Below, one piece after another: positions 35,300-47,260 of a stretch of DNA of 64,000 nucleotides (positions within the stretch are counted from its first letter, which is position 1; each line of letters opens with the position of its first letter). Below the pieces are notes generated by a model that saw only the letters and a program-made list of their open reading frames with translations, did no database searches and was not told the DNA's origin. The stretch spans positions 2,294,001 through 2,358,000 of the forward strand of contig NC_080421.1 in the NCBI RefSeq assembly GCF_029873635.1, read 5' to 3'. The position numbers and the translations under genes were made by a program. The DNA comes from Malania oleifera. Its lineage: Eukaryota > Streptophyta > Magnoliopsida > Santalales > Ximeniaceae.

Positions 35300-35542
35300 G
35301 ATGTGAGCTCTTGGAGAAGATTAGTATGTTATCCCTAGAATGACTTTTATATGTTAAGCGACAGCCCTTCCACTCAGCACCGTCAAATCACTAAGGCCGA
35401 CTTTCGTCCTGCTCAACGAGTGGATCTTGCAGTCAATCTCCTTTCTGCCTTTGCGTTCAGGGCCAATCTCCGTTTGACCTCAGAAAACCTTTGTATGCCT
35501 CCGCTACCTTTTGGGAGGCCTACGTCTCATCGAAACTGTCTA
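35300..35542 (-). pseudogene. Plastid 23S rRNA fragment (nuclear plastid DNA insertion)
   Basis: About 240 bases match the plastid 23S rRNA, antisense on the plus strand: 'gatgtga.ctcttgg', 'tgttatccctaga.t.act', 'cactaaggccgactttcgtc', 'gggccaatctccgt' and 'accttttgggaggcctacg'. The GC-rich block stands out in AT-rich spacer. Compared with the remembered plastid sequence, many differences are C-to-T or G-to-A, as expected for a methylated, decaying nuclear copy. The words fit plastid better than mitochondrial rRNA. Confidence 0.85.
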
Positions 35543-37690
35543 TTTTTATTTTAATTATATTTAAATTCATATGACTATTTTATTTTAATTTTTTAATTAA
35601 ATTGTGCATACAAATTGAATGATTTAATAAAAAAAAAAAACTATTTCTAAATATTAAAATTTTCAGGCAATAGGTTGTTACAACATAGGAGGTAAAAACT
35701 ATAAAATTTGATTTTTAGTGTTTTTGCGAAAGCTCAAAACTAACATAAAAAACAAAAAAATGGATAATGTAAACATATTTTTAAAATCTATTTTTTCACT
35801 GTGCAAGAATAAAAATATAAAACAGAAATGAGTATTGGTACCAAACTAACCTTTATGTATTTGGTTTATGTGTGATTCTATCTAATTTAGTTACGATGCG
35901 ATCGTAGATTAGAAAAAAAAAAACACTATAAAGTAAATAAAAGATTAATTTTTTATACTGACGAACAAGGTTAACTGTTATAAAATGTCTCGTTACTCGT
36001 TAGGTACACAAGAATGACATCTTATAGCAACAAAAGTTTTTTAAATAATAATTATTGGGCTCTGTGATATAAATGTTCATGTGTAATCAAGATCGAAATT
36101 TGATTTGGTCGGGCTTTTAAGGTTTCTACATGAAGAGTCTAGCCCATTGTGCTTCACGCTCAACTTTTGAGTATAGAGTGTTTGGTCAAAACCTATTATG
36201 CACTTTGAATTTATTGAATAAATTCATCATACTTTTAAAAGTTAATAATACACGGGATGTGAAAATTCATTGAAAAAAGTCAGTCGTTAGCTTTTAAAAA
36301 CTCAAAATTCTTAAATCTTAATAAAATAAAAAATGTTGTGTGGCAAAATCAAATCAAAGTATAAAACCGAGACTATGTAACTTAAAAGGTGCAAACCGTG
36401 TATAATCTTGATGGATGATTAAATGCAATGAAAAATTAATATTAATGGCACCTCAAATCAAGCTTTTGCTTTAAAAATTCCCTAAATAAAGGGGTGAAAG
36501 CAAAATAGTAAATTAATATTACTTATGATGAGTGAAAAAAATGTTTATTAAATTGGGATTCATAGTTCTAATAAATTTTAATATAATATCCTAGTTTGAG
36601 TTTTCTCAAAGATGATAATTATTTTGATTAGGAGCGAAAACTTCCAAATTAAGGATTAATCACAACCTCACATTCAAACCACTATTTAATTATATAGCTT
36701 TCTATATGTATGATTGTAATACCTTTTAAAATAATTGTACAAAATTATAATAATTTTTCGAGGAATATAATTAAATCAAATTAACCATGGGAAAGTTTTT
36801 TTTTTTTTAATAATCGTACAAAATTATAGCTAGTACTTTTTGAACGAACTAAATCAAATTAATCCCGAGAAATCTTTTGCATAGTAGTAATACATTGACG
36901 ATAGGAATTAGAAAAGAATTAAGGTGATATTTGACTTTTAGAATAGGGCAACAATATAATAACAAATAAATAAATAAATAGTATATGTAAAGAAGTCAAG
37001 TAGACAATTCAACTCCGTTCCGAGCTGTGTTATAATTATCTTGCTTTTTTTATAAATCAAAATGATAATACCAATCAATGAACCAACTAGCGTGCGTGCA
37101 TTTACCATGTTTATAAAATCGCTTTCGAGAACATAAATTCAAGCTTTAAATTAATTTTTTTTTTTTTATGAATTTCAACAAAACTAAACTTGATTTTATA
37201 TTATTTTTGTGTAAATTAAAAAACCAAAAATTTAATCCGTTAAATATTACAACTCCATAACTTGAAAAAAAAATTAAAATGAAATGTTACCTAATTTTTA
37301 TTTTATAAATTCTTAATATGATTAATAATTAATATTACATGGGGAGAATCATACTTCATTATTTAGAGCTTTCCGGGTACCTTAGATCATACTAATCCTA
37401 ACATCCCCTCTTGGACTGATTCAAATCCAATCATCCTTCCTGTCCAATTAATTACATTTATATATTCGTAATATAATAATTCTGTTATATATAAATTTGT
37501 TTTTATGTAAAAATTATTATTAAAATATTTAGGGGGAAACCCAATCTAGCTTCAATTAAGTCAATTCAAGTTCCGTTCAGACATCAAACCAGATTATCCT
37601 TTTTAAAAAATTGTAGCTGTAACATGTGAGACCAAGAAATTAGATTCTCAGAAAATTGAATTCCCAGAAAATGAATTCTCCGAAACTTCC
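35543..37690. other. AT-rich spacer
   Basis: No gene, RNA or element recognised. Short A/T tracts only. Confidence 0.55.
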
Positions 37691-38342
37691 TCTCTCTCTC
37701 TCGCTCGCTCGCTGTCGTTTTGACTGGCAGAAAGTGGAGATTTGGTAGTGTGAGGAGAGGGAGAGGGAGAGGGAGAGGGAGAGGGAGGGGGCGTGTCGTG
37801 TGTAAAAAGGGAGAAAATTGAAGAACTTTACATGAAGACTCCGTGTGTCGCGTCAGAAATCACGGGCACTATGCGCGGTTACAGCTGCGCTTCGCCATGC
37901 ATAATTAAATATTACTATTTCCAACGTCCAAACAAGACCTTACGCGGTTGCTTCGCTGCCTCCGTTCCCCAACCTGTCACCCTTAAATCCGTGGGCCCCA
38001 CGGACTGGACACGAGTCGGTCGCTGATTGAGGTTGCGGGCGAGGAGCACCGTAGGCGCGGCCGCAGAGGATGGGAACAGCACCGCGCAACCCATTACGCG
38101 CAAGCGGAGAGTTGGCGCCGCAGCGGCGTTCCCCAGCCGACACGCCATTTTCAAGTTCATTCCCTTTTCATTTTATTTACTTGTAAATTGTAGTTAACAA
38201 TTTATAATTATTTTAATAAATTAATTATGTCTGCATTTATTATTTATTATATATTTTTTCCCACACAATGTGTCTCTTCGCTTCTCCCTCTCCCCCTTAA
38301 ATAAGCCCTTCTCCTTTCATTTCTCACTCGCTCCCCGTCCCC

Positions 38343-38381
<39 letters not shown>

Positions 38382-38416
38382 AGTATAAAGAGGCAAGCAC
38401 AGTGTTGGAAGACGTG
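37691..38416 (+). promoter_or_regulatory. Upstream region of the SKU5-similar gene
   Basis: GC content rises sharply at about 37780-38150, unlike the surrounding spacer. It contains a (GAGGGA)n run near 37755-37790, the dyad GTGGGCCCCAC at 37991-38001 (fits the TCP-factor consensus GTGGGNCCCAC), a TATA-like TTAAATAAG at 38297-38305 and a CT run at 38347-38376 that would lie in the 5' leader. The promoter role is inferred. Confidence 0.45.
38347..38376. repeat. (CT)n microsatellite in 5' leader
   Basis: A CT run about 40 bases upstream of the start codon. Such pyrimidine tracts are common in plant leaders. Confidence 0.85.
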
Positions 38417-41400
38417 ATGGCGGGGTGGTGGTTGTGGGCAGTGGTGGCGATTTTTGCAGCCGTGGGGAGGGCGGAGGATCCGTACTTGTTCTTCGAGTGG
38501 ACGGTCACCTACGGCGTGCGTTCTCCTCTGGGCGTTCCTCAGCAGGTGTCTACTTAATTTGATTAATTAAATGATCATGCAATATTTTCATTAATTCTGT
38601 TGAAAAATTATCTTAATTCAATTCGCTTCCATTGATTTTTATATTCATATAATGTGTAGGTAATTCTTATAAACGATCAATTTCCGGGTCCTGAGATTAA
38701 CTCAGTCACCAACAACAATCTCATCATCAATGTCTTCAACAATCTCACCGAGCCGTTTCTTCTCACCTGGTGAGTCAACTCTCTCTCTCTCAATGTATAT
38801 AACTATATATTTACAAATTGTCGATTATATTTGAGATAAGCCGCATTTGTATTGTTTAATTAAATTAAATTTTCTCACGTTCATCCTCAAATTATTAAAT
38901 GTAAATTTTTTTTATTAAATGGACGAAATTTTTTATTTAATTTTTATTTATTGATTTAAAGCATGTTTTGTTTTTAAAAAAAAAAAAAAATTTAGGATGC
39001 AATCTTGGAAGTTCATTAATTAAGCTAAGAAAGCCACACATTTCATGTGAAATCCGACCGGATGCTTGTTTAGAAAATGTTATATGTGCTAGGTATTCTT
39101 ACGTTTTTTGATATCTTATCTTTCAAAATTGCTTTCAAGAGATAATTTAGGAACACGAAATGCAAAAGCATTAATTTTTTTTATGCCTCATATCTACCAA
39201 AGATCTTGCTGATAAATGAAAATAAATAAATTATCATTTAAGTAAAAATAAAATAAATATGTTAAAATAAAATAAGGAAACTAATGGGCTTGGTTTTAGG
39301 CCCAGCCCATAGATGTTAGATTTACCTTTACGTAGGCCCAAAATCAAACCTTTTGAAAAATGTTTGCCTGTCACGTTTTGCATCCTCACTTTATGGTTAC
39401 AATGCAGAGAATGCTCATATTTTTTTCTTGTTTGAAAAAAGTTTTACTTTATGTTTAAGCATAATTTAGTTTTCTTTAAAAATGACCTACGACTTAGATC
39501 GCGGTGGTATCCTCTTTAATAGCCCAAAAAAAGTATAATTCAAATATCTGGTCTTTTTATATTTTGAAAAATAAAAAATTTTCCACGTTGTCCTCGACAA
39601 TTTAGGACTTCTTTACGCAGTTCACTTTTGTTAAAAAAAAAAAAAAATTTATTTTTTTTGTCTTCTTTTTGTAACCCAGATCCAAAAAAAAAAAAAATCA
39701 AATAGTAATCACCCTATATTTAGAGAGGTCTTTAACTTGGAGTATTGAAATTTGTGTAAATTCAAATTCAAGATTTGAAATTCATACTAAGGGACGCCAC
39801 CTTAGATTTATTTGTTTACTTATTTATTTTTATAATTATTTTATGTTTTTTAAGATTTTGGCAAACATGTTGAAGATTGCTCATGCAAAATTTTTTATAA
39901 ATTTTTTCTGATGGGTTTTTATATATGATGATTGCAAAATGAAAAACAGGAGTGGGCTGCAGCAGAGGAGGAACTCATTTGAAGATGGAGTGTATGGAAC
40001 CACATGCCCCATCCCTCCTGGCAAGAACTTCACATACATTATGCAAGTGAAAGACCAAATTGGGAGCTTCTACTACTTCCCATCTCTTGCTTTCCACAAG
40101 GCTGCTGGTGGCTTTGGAGGCATCAAGATCCTCAGCAGACCCCTCATCCCTGTCCCCTTCGCTGATCCTGCTTGGGACTTCACCATTCTCATTGGGGATT
40201 GGTACAAGACCAACCACACAGTAAGCCCCTTTACTTTCTCCTTCCCATCGCTTAAACTTGCATTGTTCGTGAACGGCCAGCGAACTCGAATACAAGTTTG
40301 ATCTTATGAGAAACCGAGTCGAAATTGAGATGGAGTTAATGGATAGTACTCAATTGCATCTTGGTTGATATTTCAGATCCTGAAGGCTGCATTGGATGCT
40401 GGCAAGATGCTTCCACCCCCAGATGGCCTTTTAATCAATGGTCAAGGACCTAATGGTTATGCACTTCAATTTGAGCAAGGTAGCTTCTTTGTCTTGTTGT
40501 ACTAAGTCCAGGATTGGGATTCTTTGGATTACAGAAGTAACTAAAGTGTACTATTCTGCATTTTCCTTTCATTGCAGGGAAAACCTACAGGCTCAGGATT
40601 TCAAATGTTGGGCTCCAAAGCTCAATTAACTTCAAAATCCAAGGTCACAAGCTGAAGCTTGTTGAAGTTGAGGGAACTCACACAATGCAGATCACTCTTG
40701 GCTCTATTGACATCCATGTGGGCCAGTCTGTGTCTGTGTTGGTTACCGCGAATCGTCCTCCTCGCGATTACCATATTCTGGCTTCAACCCGGTTCACTGC
40801 TGTTACCCTCAACAACACCGCCATTCTCCGCTACAACAACTCACTCCGAGCCTTCTCCCGTCTTCTCCCAAGTCCGACCATGAACACAGCTGCTTGGTCA
40901 TTGCACCAGGCCCGTGCCTTCAGGTACTTCAATCTCCAGTTTCAACTTTATGTAACAAGGAACACAATTTCAATATCTAGCGGCAAAAATGTGTTATGTT
41001 AAATTGTTCATATCAATCTAATTAAAGCTTGGATTGTGCAATTCAGGACTAACTTGACAGCAAGTGGACCAAGGCCAAACCCACAGGGATCCTACCACTA
41101 TGGGCTCATCAACCTCACTAGAACAATCATACTTGAAAGTTCTGCAGGATTAGTTGATGGCAAGCAGAGATATGCTCTTAACAGTGTCTCCTTTGTCCCG
41201 GCCGACACACCCCTCAAGCTCGCGGATTACTTCAACATCAGTGGGGTGTTCGAAGTTGGGAGCATCCCGGACACACCCACGGGCAAACCGATCCAGCTCG
41301 ACACCTCAGTGATGGGTGCCGACTACAGAGCTTTCATTGAGATTGTGTTTCAGAACAATGAGAAGATTATGCAGAGCTTTCATCTTAATGGGTATTATTT

Positions 41401-41906
41401 CTTTGTTGTTGGGTAAGAACTTGAACTCTAAACTGACTGCATATTCACTGATTCTCAAAATATCATATGTATGTTTACTAAATTTGAAATGATTTTGTGC
41501 TGCAGAATGGATTTTGGAAAGTGGAGTCCATCTAGAAGAGCACAATATAATCTTAGAGATGCTGTCTCAAGAGTCACAATACAGGTTAGATGATTTTTCT
41601 AATTGAAATTGCAAATGTAGTATGTACTACAGAATTGAAATTACTCTCTTTCAATATTCAGAAGTGATGACTAAGGCCATTGTTGGTTGTGAACAGGTGT
41701 ATCCAGAGTCATGGAGTGCCATATATGTTGCACTAGACAATGTGGGAATGTGGAATTTGAGAAGTGAGATATGGGCAAGACAGTACTTGGGAGAGCAGTC
41801 CTACCTGAGAGTTTATACCTCGGTGAAATCGCTTCGTGACGAGTTTCTCATTCCAATCAATGCCCTTCTTTGTGGCAGGGCTGAGGGAAGAAGTACCAGG
41901 CCATAG
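38417..41906 (+). CDS. SKU5-similar (SKS) multicopper-oxidase-like protein
   Basis: Eight exons can be read with GT-AG borders and matching phase: 38417-38545, 38660-38769, 39950-40220, 40377-40479, 40578-40923, 41047-41412, 41506-41584 and 41697-41906, giving 537 residues, the normal family length. Residues 1-19 are a signal peptide (hydrophobic, cut after GRA). Three cupredoxin-like domains follow: about 20-140 (FFEWTVTYG, QFPGPEI), 150-300 (GLLINGQGP) and 340-510. The copper ligands of true ascorbate oxidases are absent: TWSG replaces HWHG, FHLNGY replaces the third-domain FHLHGH, and NVGMWNLRSE carries no HCH. So it is secreted but probably not a copper oxidase. SKS proteins act at cell walls in directional or pollen-tube growth. 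There is no hydrophobic C-terminal tail, so no GPI anchor, closer to the pollen-type Bp10/SKS10-16 group than to SKU5. It looks intact. Confidence 0.93.
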
Positions 41907-42098
41907 ATCCACAAGAGGTTGAAGAGCAAACACAGGCTTTTTCAGATACTGGATTGCCCAACTCAGGGCGAAATCCCATTTTCGAATTCTAATAGACCAC
42001 AACCCAGGGTCAAATTCTTTTTCTCTATTAACAAAAGATGGAATTTGTTTGTTTGTTTGTTTGTTTGTTTGTGTTCTCATATGTATCGATTCGGAAAG

Positions 42099-42104
42099 AA
42101 TAAA
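42099..42104 (+). terminator. Putative polyadenylation signal of the SKS gene
   Basis: AATAAA 193 bases past the stop codon, after a (TTTG)n run at about 42045-42073, in the expected 3' untranslated region. Confidence 0.5.
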
Positions 42105-42119
42105 TATGCTTTGCTGTTG

Positions 42120-42699
42120 TACCAAAATAATTATTCATATACACAGAATTTTTACATTTTAAGTTGTTATCAATCCAGTTGTGTTGGTTGGCAAATTTGA
42201 CTATTTCATTATGGAAAAATATAGATTGAATCAAAGTATCAAACAGTTGCATGTGCAATGAAGTAGCAATTACTATTTTGTATATCAAGGGAATCACGAA
42301 TGTTGCTCAGAGCACTTCATTTGCACTCCAAGAAGTCCTTATGACTTGAGTTCCAGTGGGAAAGACCGCTTTTGTGTCTTGGCACTTAGGTGTGCATTGA
42401 ACCACTGAGCATTGACAACCCGGAGTTCGAGTGGATGTGCCGAACGATCAACCTTGGGAATTAAATAAACTTGGGATTCACCTCATATTTTGAGACCGGC
42501 TGCGTTTTGTGAGACTTCGAAGGATGTGGACTCGACACATTGGAAACGAGCTTGGAGGTCATACTTGATGTGGCAGCTCCAGACTTATGATATGGCCATA
42601 TTCAGAAAGACTCCACGTTGTGGACTCATCCTCATGGTTGAGTGCTTGTGGTACTCTTGTCTACTTGTACTAAAAAATCTAGGGCACTATGTAGAGGGT
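42120..42699. other. Spacer downstream of the SKS gene
   Basis: No recognised gene. It may include the start of the Tat-like LTR, whose left border I cannot fix. Confidence 0.4.
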
Positions 42700-43825
42700 G
42701 CCTCGGATGGACGAAATAAAAATGATTTTGATATTTTCAGAAAAAAAACTTGAAGTTGGAGTTCTCACTAACTTTTTGGAATGTGGTTAGAACACATGAT
42801 TACCACCCAATTAAGGGTAGAATTGGTCTGCATTACCATAATCGGGATCGGGAGTTTGGTTATGTGAGGGGAAGGTACCAACACCCTCAACATATCCGTT
42901 CTACGAACGATACCTAATTAATTACTAATTATCTCAGATTAAGTTTACTAGCCTTCTATTTTACTCACTTTGAAAGATTACAAAATTACTAATATTCATG
43001 CAACAAATTGGTCACACAAACATTCACATGATATATTTAATATAAATATTCCCTCCGAATTAAGGTACATAATGCTTGAAAAGCCCGCACCCCTTTTTGA
43101 AATCATAGGGATTAAAAATCGAGAAAATATTTTATAAAAATAGCTCCCAAATTTATTTCAAAAATTTATAGAATTTTCCAAAATATTTAGTAATATTTTT
43201 AAAATTTTTTGAGAGGTTTTTGGAATCCATTTCTATTTTTCAAGTGAAAAATGTACAAAAATCATTTTCTGGCCTGAAAAATATTTTTTAAAAATTTTTC
43301 CTGAATTTTCTTGATTTTTTGTGATTTTTTTCATATTTTTCCTAAATTTTTAAATAGATAATATATTATGAAAAATAAATAAAGAAAATTATGGGAACCG
43401 TTTTAATAACTTGTTTAGTGGGTCAACCGATTCAAGGGAAACCGGTCCAAGTTAATAAAGCCAAGCCACAAGCCATCTTCGAGCGAAGACGTGTGGTGGG
43501 TATTATGGCGTATTTAAAGCTTATTGATGTTGACGTCACTAGGCTACGCGTTGGCCACCGGATGGGCGATAAAATGTGCTCTGGATTGTTGACGTGGCCA
43601 AATCTTAAACGTTGCAAAGAATCACAGATCAGACGATTATTAAGAGGCTGCATAACTCATGAAGATGTGGAGGATGGAGAGTCACATGTCGCAACCCTGT
43701 GGTCTTGAAACCAGACATATAAAAGATGAATTTTTTTCATTTCAGCCATTTTCTTGATTGCTCTCTCTATTTCTCCTCTCCTGAAGAAACCCTCTCCACT
43801 CTCTCTCTTTCTCTTTGAGGAAACC

Positions 43826-43858
<33 letters not shown>

Positions 43859-46211
43859 GAAGAAGCCTTCGAAACCCTAAGGTTTCAAATCCCCGCAACT
43901 CCCTCTTCTCCTTTTCTTTTTCTTCAAACCTTTGAAACTTAGGTTCACATATGAAATTCCCTCTCCCTCTCTGCTTCTCTGGGCAATCTCAAACCCTAGC
44001 TCCTTTCTCTATTTATCTCTTGAAAGATATGAAACTTTCGGGTTTTAGATCGTCATATTATACCTCTCTGGAACCCTCGAAAATCAGAAACCCTAATTTA
44101 CACCTCTCTGTTCTCTCACATATCCTAAACCCTAGCTCCTTTCTCTCAGTTTAAACTGATGCACTAACTGTGTTCGTCTTTACAATGGCAAACTATGGAA
44201 CACTCGAAGGTGTTCAAACGGTGGAGTTCGATGCAAGACCAAAAGGGGGTTTATTTAGCATTCGGAGATGCAAACAGATAAGTATTAGTTCCCTTACATC
44301 TTTTGTTCTTCTATGTGTGATTGCTTGCTGAATCTACCATGGTATGCTCACGTTCGAGCAATTCTTGGGTTTCCTAGTTCGAAGGTCAGGGTTCAGGGAC
44401 AAGGTAACTCATTTGAACCCTAACTCACTGAGTTAGGTTATGTAACGAACTCTTATTTATTTATTTATTTACTTATTTATATATATTTTTTATTTATATA
44501 TATATATATATTAACTGTTCCGATACCCCTTGCTATGGAACTCAAGCCTTGGAAGGCGCCGGGGTGAATCTGAATATAAAATCATACCTATGCAACGAAA
44601 ACGTAATCCATACATCCATACATATCATACAATACCAGAAATCCGCATTTCTATACCATAACTATATAATACATCTCTCTCCAAAATACCAGTCCCAAAA
44701 TACAAAACCATATACAAATTTACCCTCTAAACCAGAGTAATCAATATACTCTCTATCCGCGAGCCTGATCTGCTCGCCCAACTAGCTTACCTGAAAAATG
44801 TTAAAGTCATAGGGTGAGTCGACGCTCAGTAAGTAGAAATATACTATTACTAGTGTGTGACAACTAAATTAAGAATACTGTTTAAATAACAACTGAACTG
44901 TAGTACAATAATAAATTTGTAAAGCATATCTTTCTTTTCACAATTTAAAATATAGTTGTAACATCTGTGTTTTCTACTTTTTATATTGCTAATATCATAT
45001 TATAATCATCATATACTGTAAAGATGTATACATATACATAATTGTGCTTTATCCCTGGAACTTTGTATGTCATGATTTGACCCCTCATGACAAGGTTGTG
45101 CTGCCCGTAGGCGGGACTTAATCTGGTCAGCCCTCCAGATAAGTCAATATACTCTACACTACTTCAGCCCAGTCAAGCTGCATCCACTCCTAAGCTCGGG
45201 ACTGGCTGCTACCTTGTCAAACCAGCCCCCTCAACCCAGCGAACTGGGGAGCTGCATACTCTCTGAGCACGGCTGATGATACCCACACACTATCTGAGAT
45301 ATGTGGTTGCACTCTATCTATATCTAGCAACGGTACCGTGCTCTGTATTCTTTATCTGTATCTATTTGTAAACATTCCTCAAGGATCTGATACTGTATAT
45401 ATACATATATACTCTTTTATTGTTTTCATCATGTTTCTAAAATTACCATAACGCTATCTTTCTACACTGTGAATTCTGTAAACTCTATATTCTGTATCAG
45501 TTGCATTTTGATGCTATCTCTGTATATCTGTCTGTATACTCTGTTTATATATTCTATCTGTATACTATGTATGTTATGGTAATAAGAAACATGACAAATC
45601 ATGAATGTTGTATATACTATTTTGTATAAAGTTGTAATATATACTGATTTGAGTAAAGTTGTAATATACTAATCTGGATAAAATATATGTAATGTACTGT
45701 CTATATCAGTGTAATCAGTATAGTATGATATACTGTAAAAACTATAAGTTTTTTATCACATAAATATCTACTCAGGTCACACAAGTATTTAAAACTCATA
45801 TTCTGTAAAACTGGGTAATAAACTGGTATGTACATATATGTAAAATCTTTGATAACATTATAAAAATTTATAGCATAGTATATTTCCCTTACTTGATTTC
45901 TGCTAAAACCCTCCTACTGTAACGGGTCCTACACCCGCAGGGTTCTTCACTTAACACCCTGAAAATCGTAAATCTCATAACAAAACATTACTATTTCTAC
46001 GTCTATTACATTTCTTACAACTGCTGAAAACTCAAAATTTGAATAAAAGACCTTACCCTGGATTTGGGATGAATTCTGACTTCGTCCCACCAATGATCCG
46101 CTCCGGCAGACTTGAAGAGAACTCTACTAGGAACGTCGTGGTGGCCTCAGATCGTCGATCCGGCGACTGACGGGGCCAAAATCGAAAAGAGAAGAGGGAG
46201 GAGTCATAGGG

Positions 46212-46213
<2 letters not shown>

Positions 46214-46251
<38 letters not shown>
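46214..46251. repeat. (GA)n microsatellite in solo LTR
   Basis: GA run at the same LTR position as 1284-1320. Confidence 0.9.
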
Positions 46252-46254
<3 letters not shown>

Positions 46255-46308
46255 TTACGGCAAATTTTTGTGATTAAAAATTAGTTTGGGACTATTTATA
46301 CTACAGGA

Positions 46309-46590
46309 TTCGTCGACGAGCCACGCCATCTCGTCGATGAGTCCTTAAGTAATTTCGTTGACGAACCTTACCCTTGGTCGACGAACCTTTCCCTTCGTCG
46401 ATGAACCTTACCCTTCGTCGACGAACCTTACCCTTTGTCGACGAAATTCAGAGTAGCCCAGATCCTTCTCTCGGTATTTTCTCGTCAACGAATACAGGGG
46501 TTTCGTCGACGAGGTTTCTGGAAATTTCTTGAATTATTTTTATCTCCAAAGTGGGATGTCGTCGATGAACGCGGAGTATTCGTCAATGAA
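46309..46590. repeat. Cluster of eleven TCGTCGACGA-type palindromes
   Basis: Copies start at about 46309, 46330, 46354, 46375, 46394, 46413, 46434, 46482, 46502, 46558 and 46579. Several are joined by repeated 'ccttaccc' spacers, so there was local tandem growth. The nearest lies 8 bases from the TATA box at 46292-46300. Confidence 0.85.
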
Positions 46591-46675
46591 GTCTACTGCC
46601 TCCTTCTATTCCTATTTCCATTTTCCTCCCTCTTTAATATTTAAATATCATTATTTTTCAGGTCATTACAGGTTA

Positions 46676-47260
46676 ACTCATAGAGTCAACCCATGGGGTT
46701 GTGGTGTTGTGTGGACTCGGTTAGGCCCAAGTGGGCCTGGTGGGTTTGACACGCATTGGGCTAGAGTTTGATAGGCTTGGTTTGGGTATGGGCTTGATTT
46801 AAAAATGGGTTTGGGTTTTGTTTAAAATGGGAGTGGGCTCGGTTTAAAAAAGGCTTAGTGGGCTCGGGTCAGTTTTAAAAACAAATGGGCCTTAGTTTAA
46901 AAAAAAATGTCGTGAGGCTTTTGGGTCTTAAAAACTGATGGACTCAGGAGTTTTTAAAATCTGGTCGGCCTCAATTTGCTTTTAAAACGAATGGGCTTGG
47001 GTAATTTAAAAATGGTAGGCCCGGGTTTTAAAAATGGTGTGGGCGTGGGTTATTTTAAAGCAAATGGGCCTTAAAAGTTTTTAAATGAGTTAGTGGGCTT
47101 GGTTTCTTTTAAAAACGAATGGGCTAGATTTCTTTTGAGTGAATTGGGCTTTGGGGATTTAAAAACATCTAGTGGGCCTTAGGGGTTTTAAAAACGAGTT
47201 TAGGCTTTGAGAGTTTTAAAAACGGGTTTGGGCTTTGGGTTGTTTAAAACAAATGGGCTC
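46676..47260. repeat. Degenerate array of GGGCTTGG-TTTTAAAA units
   Basis: Roughly 15 imperfect units of about 25-40 bases, each with a G-rich 'tgggctt(g/t)gg' part and a 'tttaaaa' part. It lies in the Tat-like LTR next to the solo LTR. Confidence 0.7.

Larger units (their letters stand above)
44441..46670 (-). mobile_element. Solo LTR, Ty3/gypsy Tekay-type
   Basis: 2230 bases from TGTAACGAAC to GGTCATTACA, flanked by exact GGTTA duplications (44436-44440 and 46671-46675). It has a conserved block at 45081-45118, a TATA box (minus TATAAATAG, 46292-46300), a GA tract and eleven TCGTCGACGA-type motifs. No internal sequence is present, so it arose by LTR-LTR recombination. It sits inside the Tat-like LTR and is therefore younger than it. 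Confidence 0.9.

Noticed and set aside
42340-42440. Possible tRNA-like stretch with 'ggagttcgagtgg'
   Set aside because: No acceptor stem or anticodon arm could be formed around it.
43391-43708. 105-residue frame upstream of a TATA-like site
   Set aside because: It lies in LTR-like DNA, resembles no family I know, and an open frame of this length is expected by chance.
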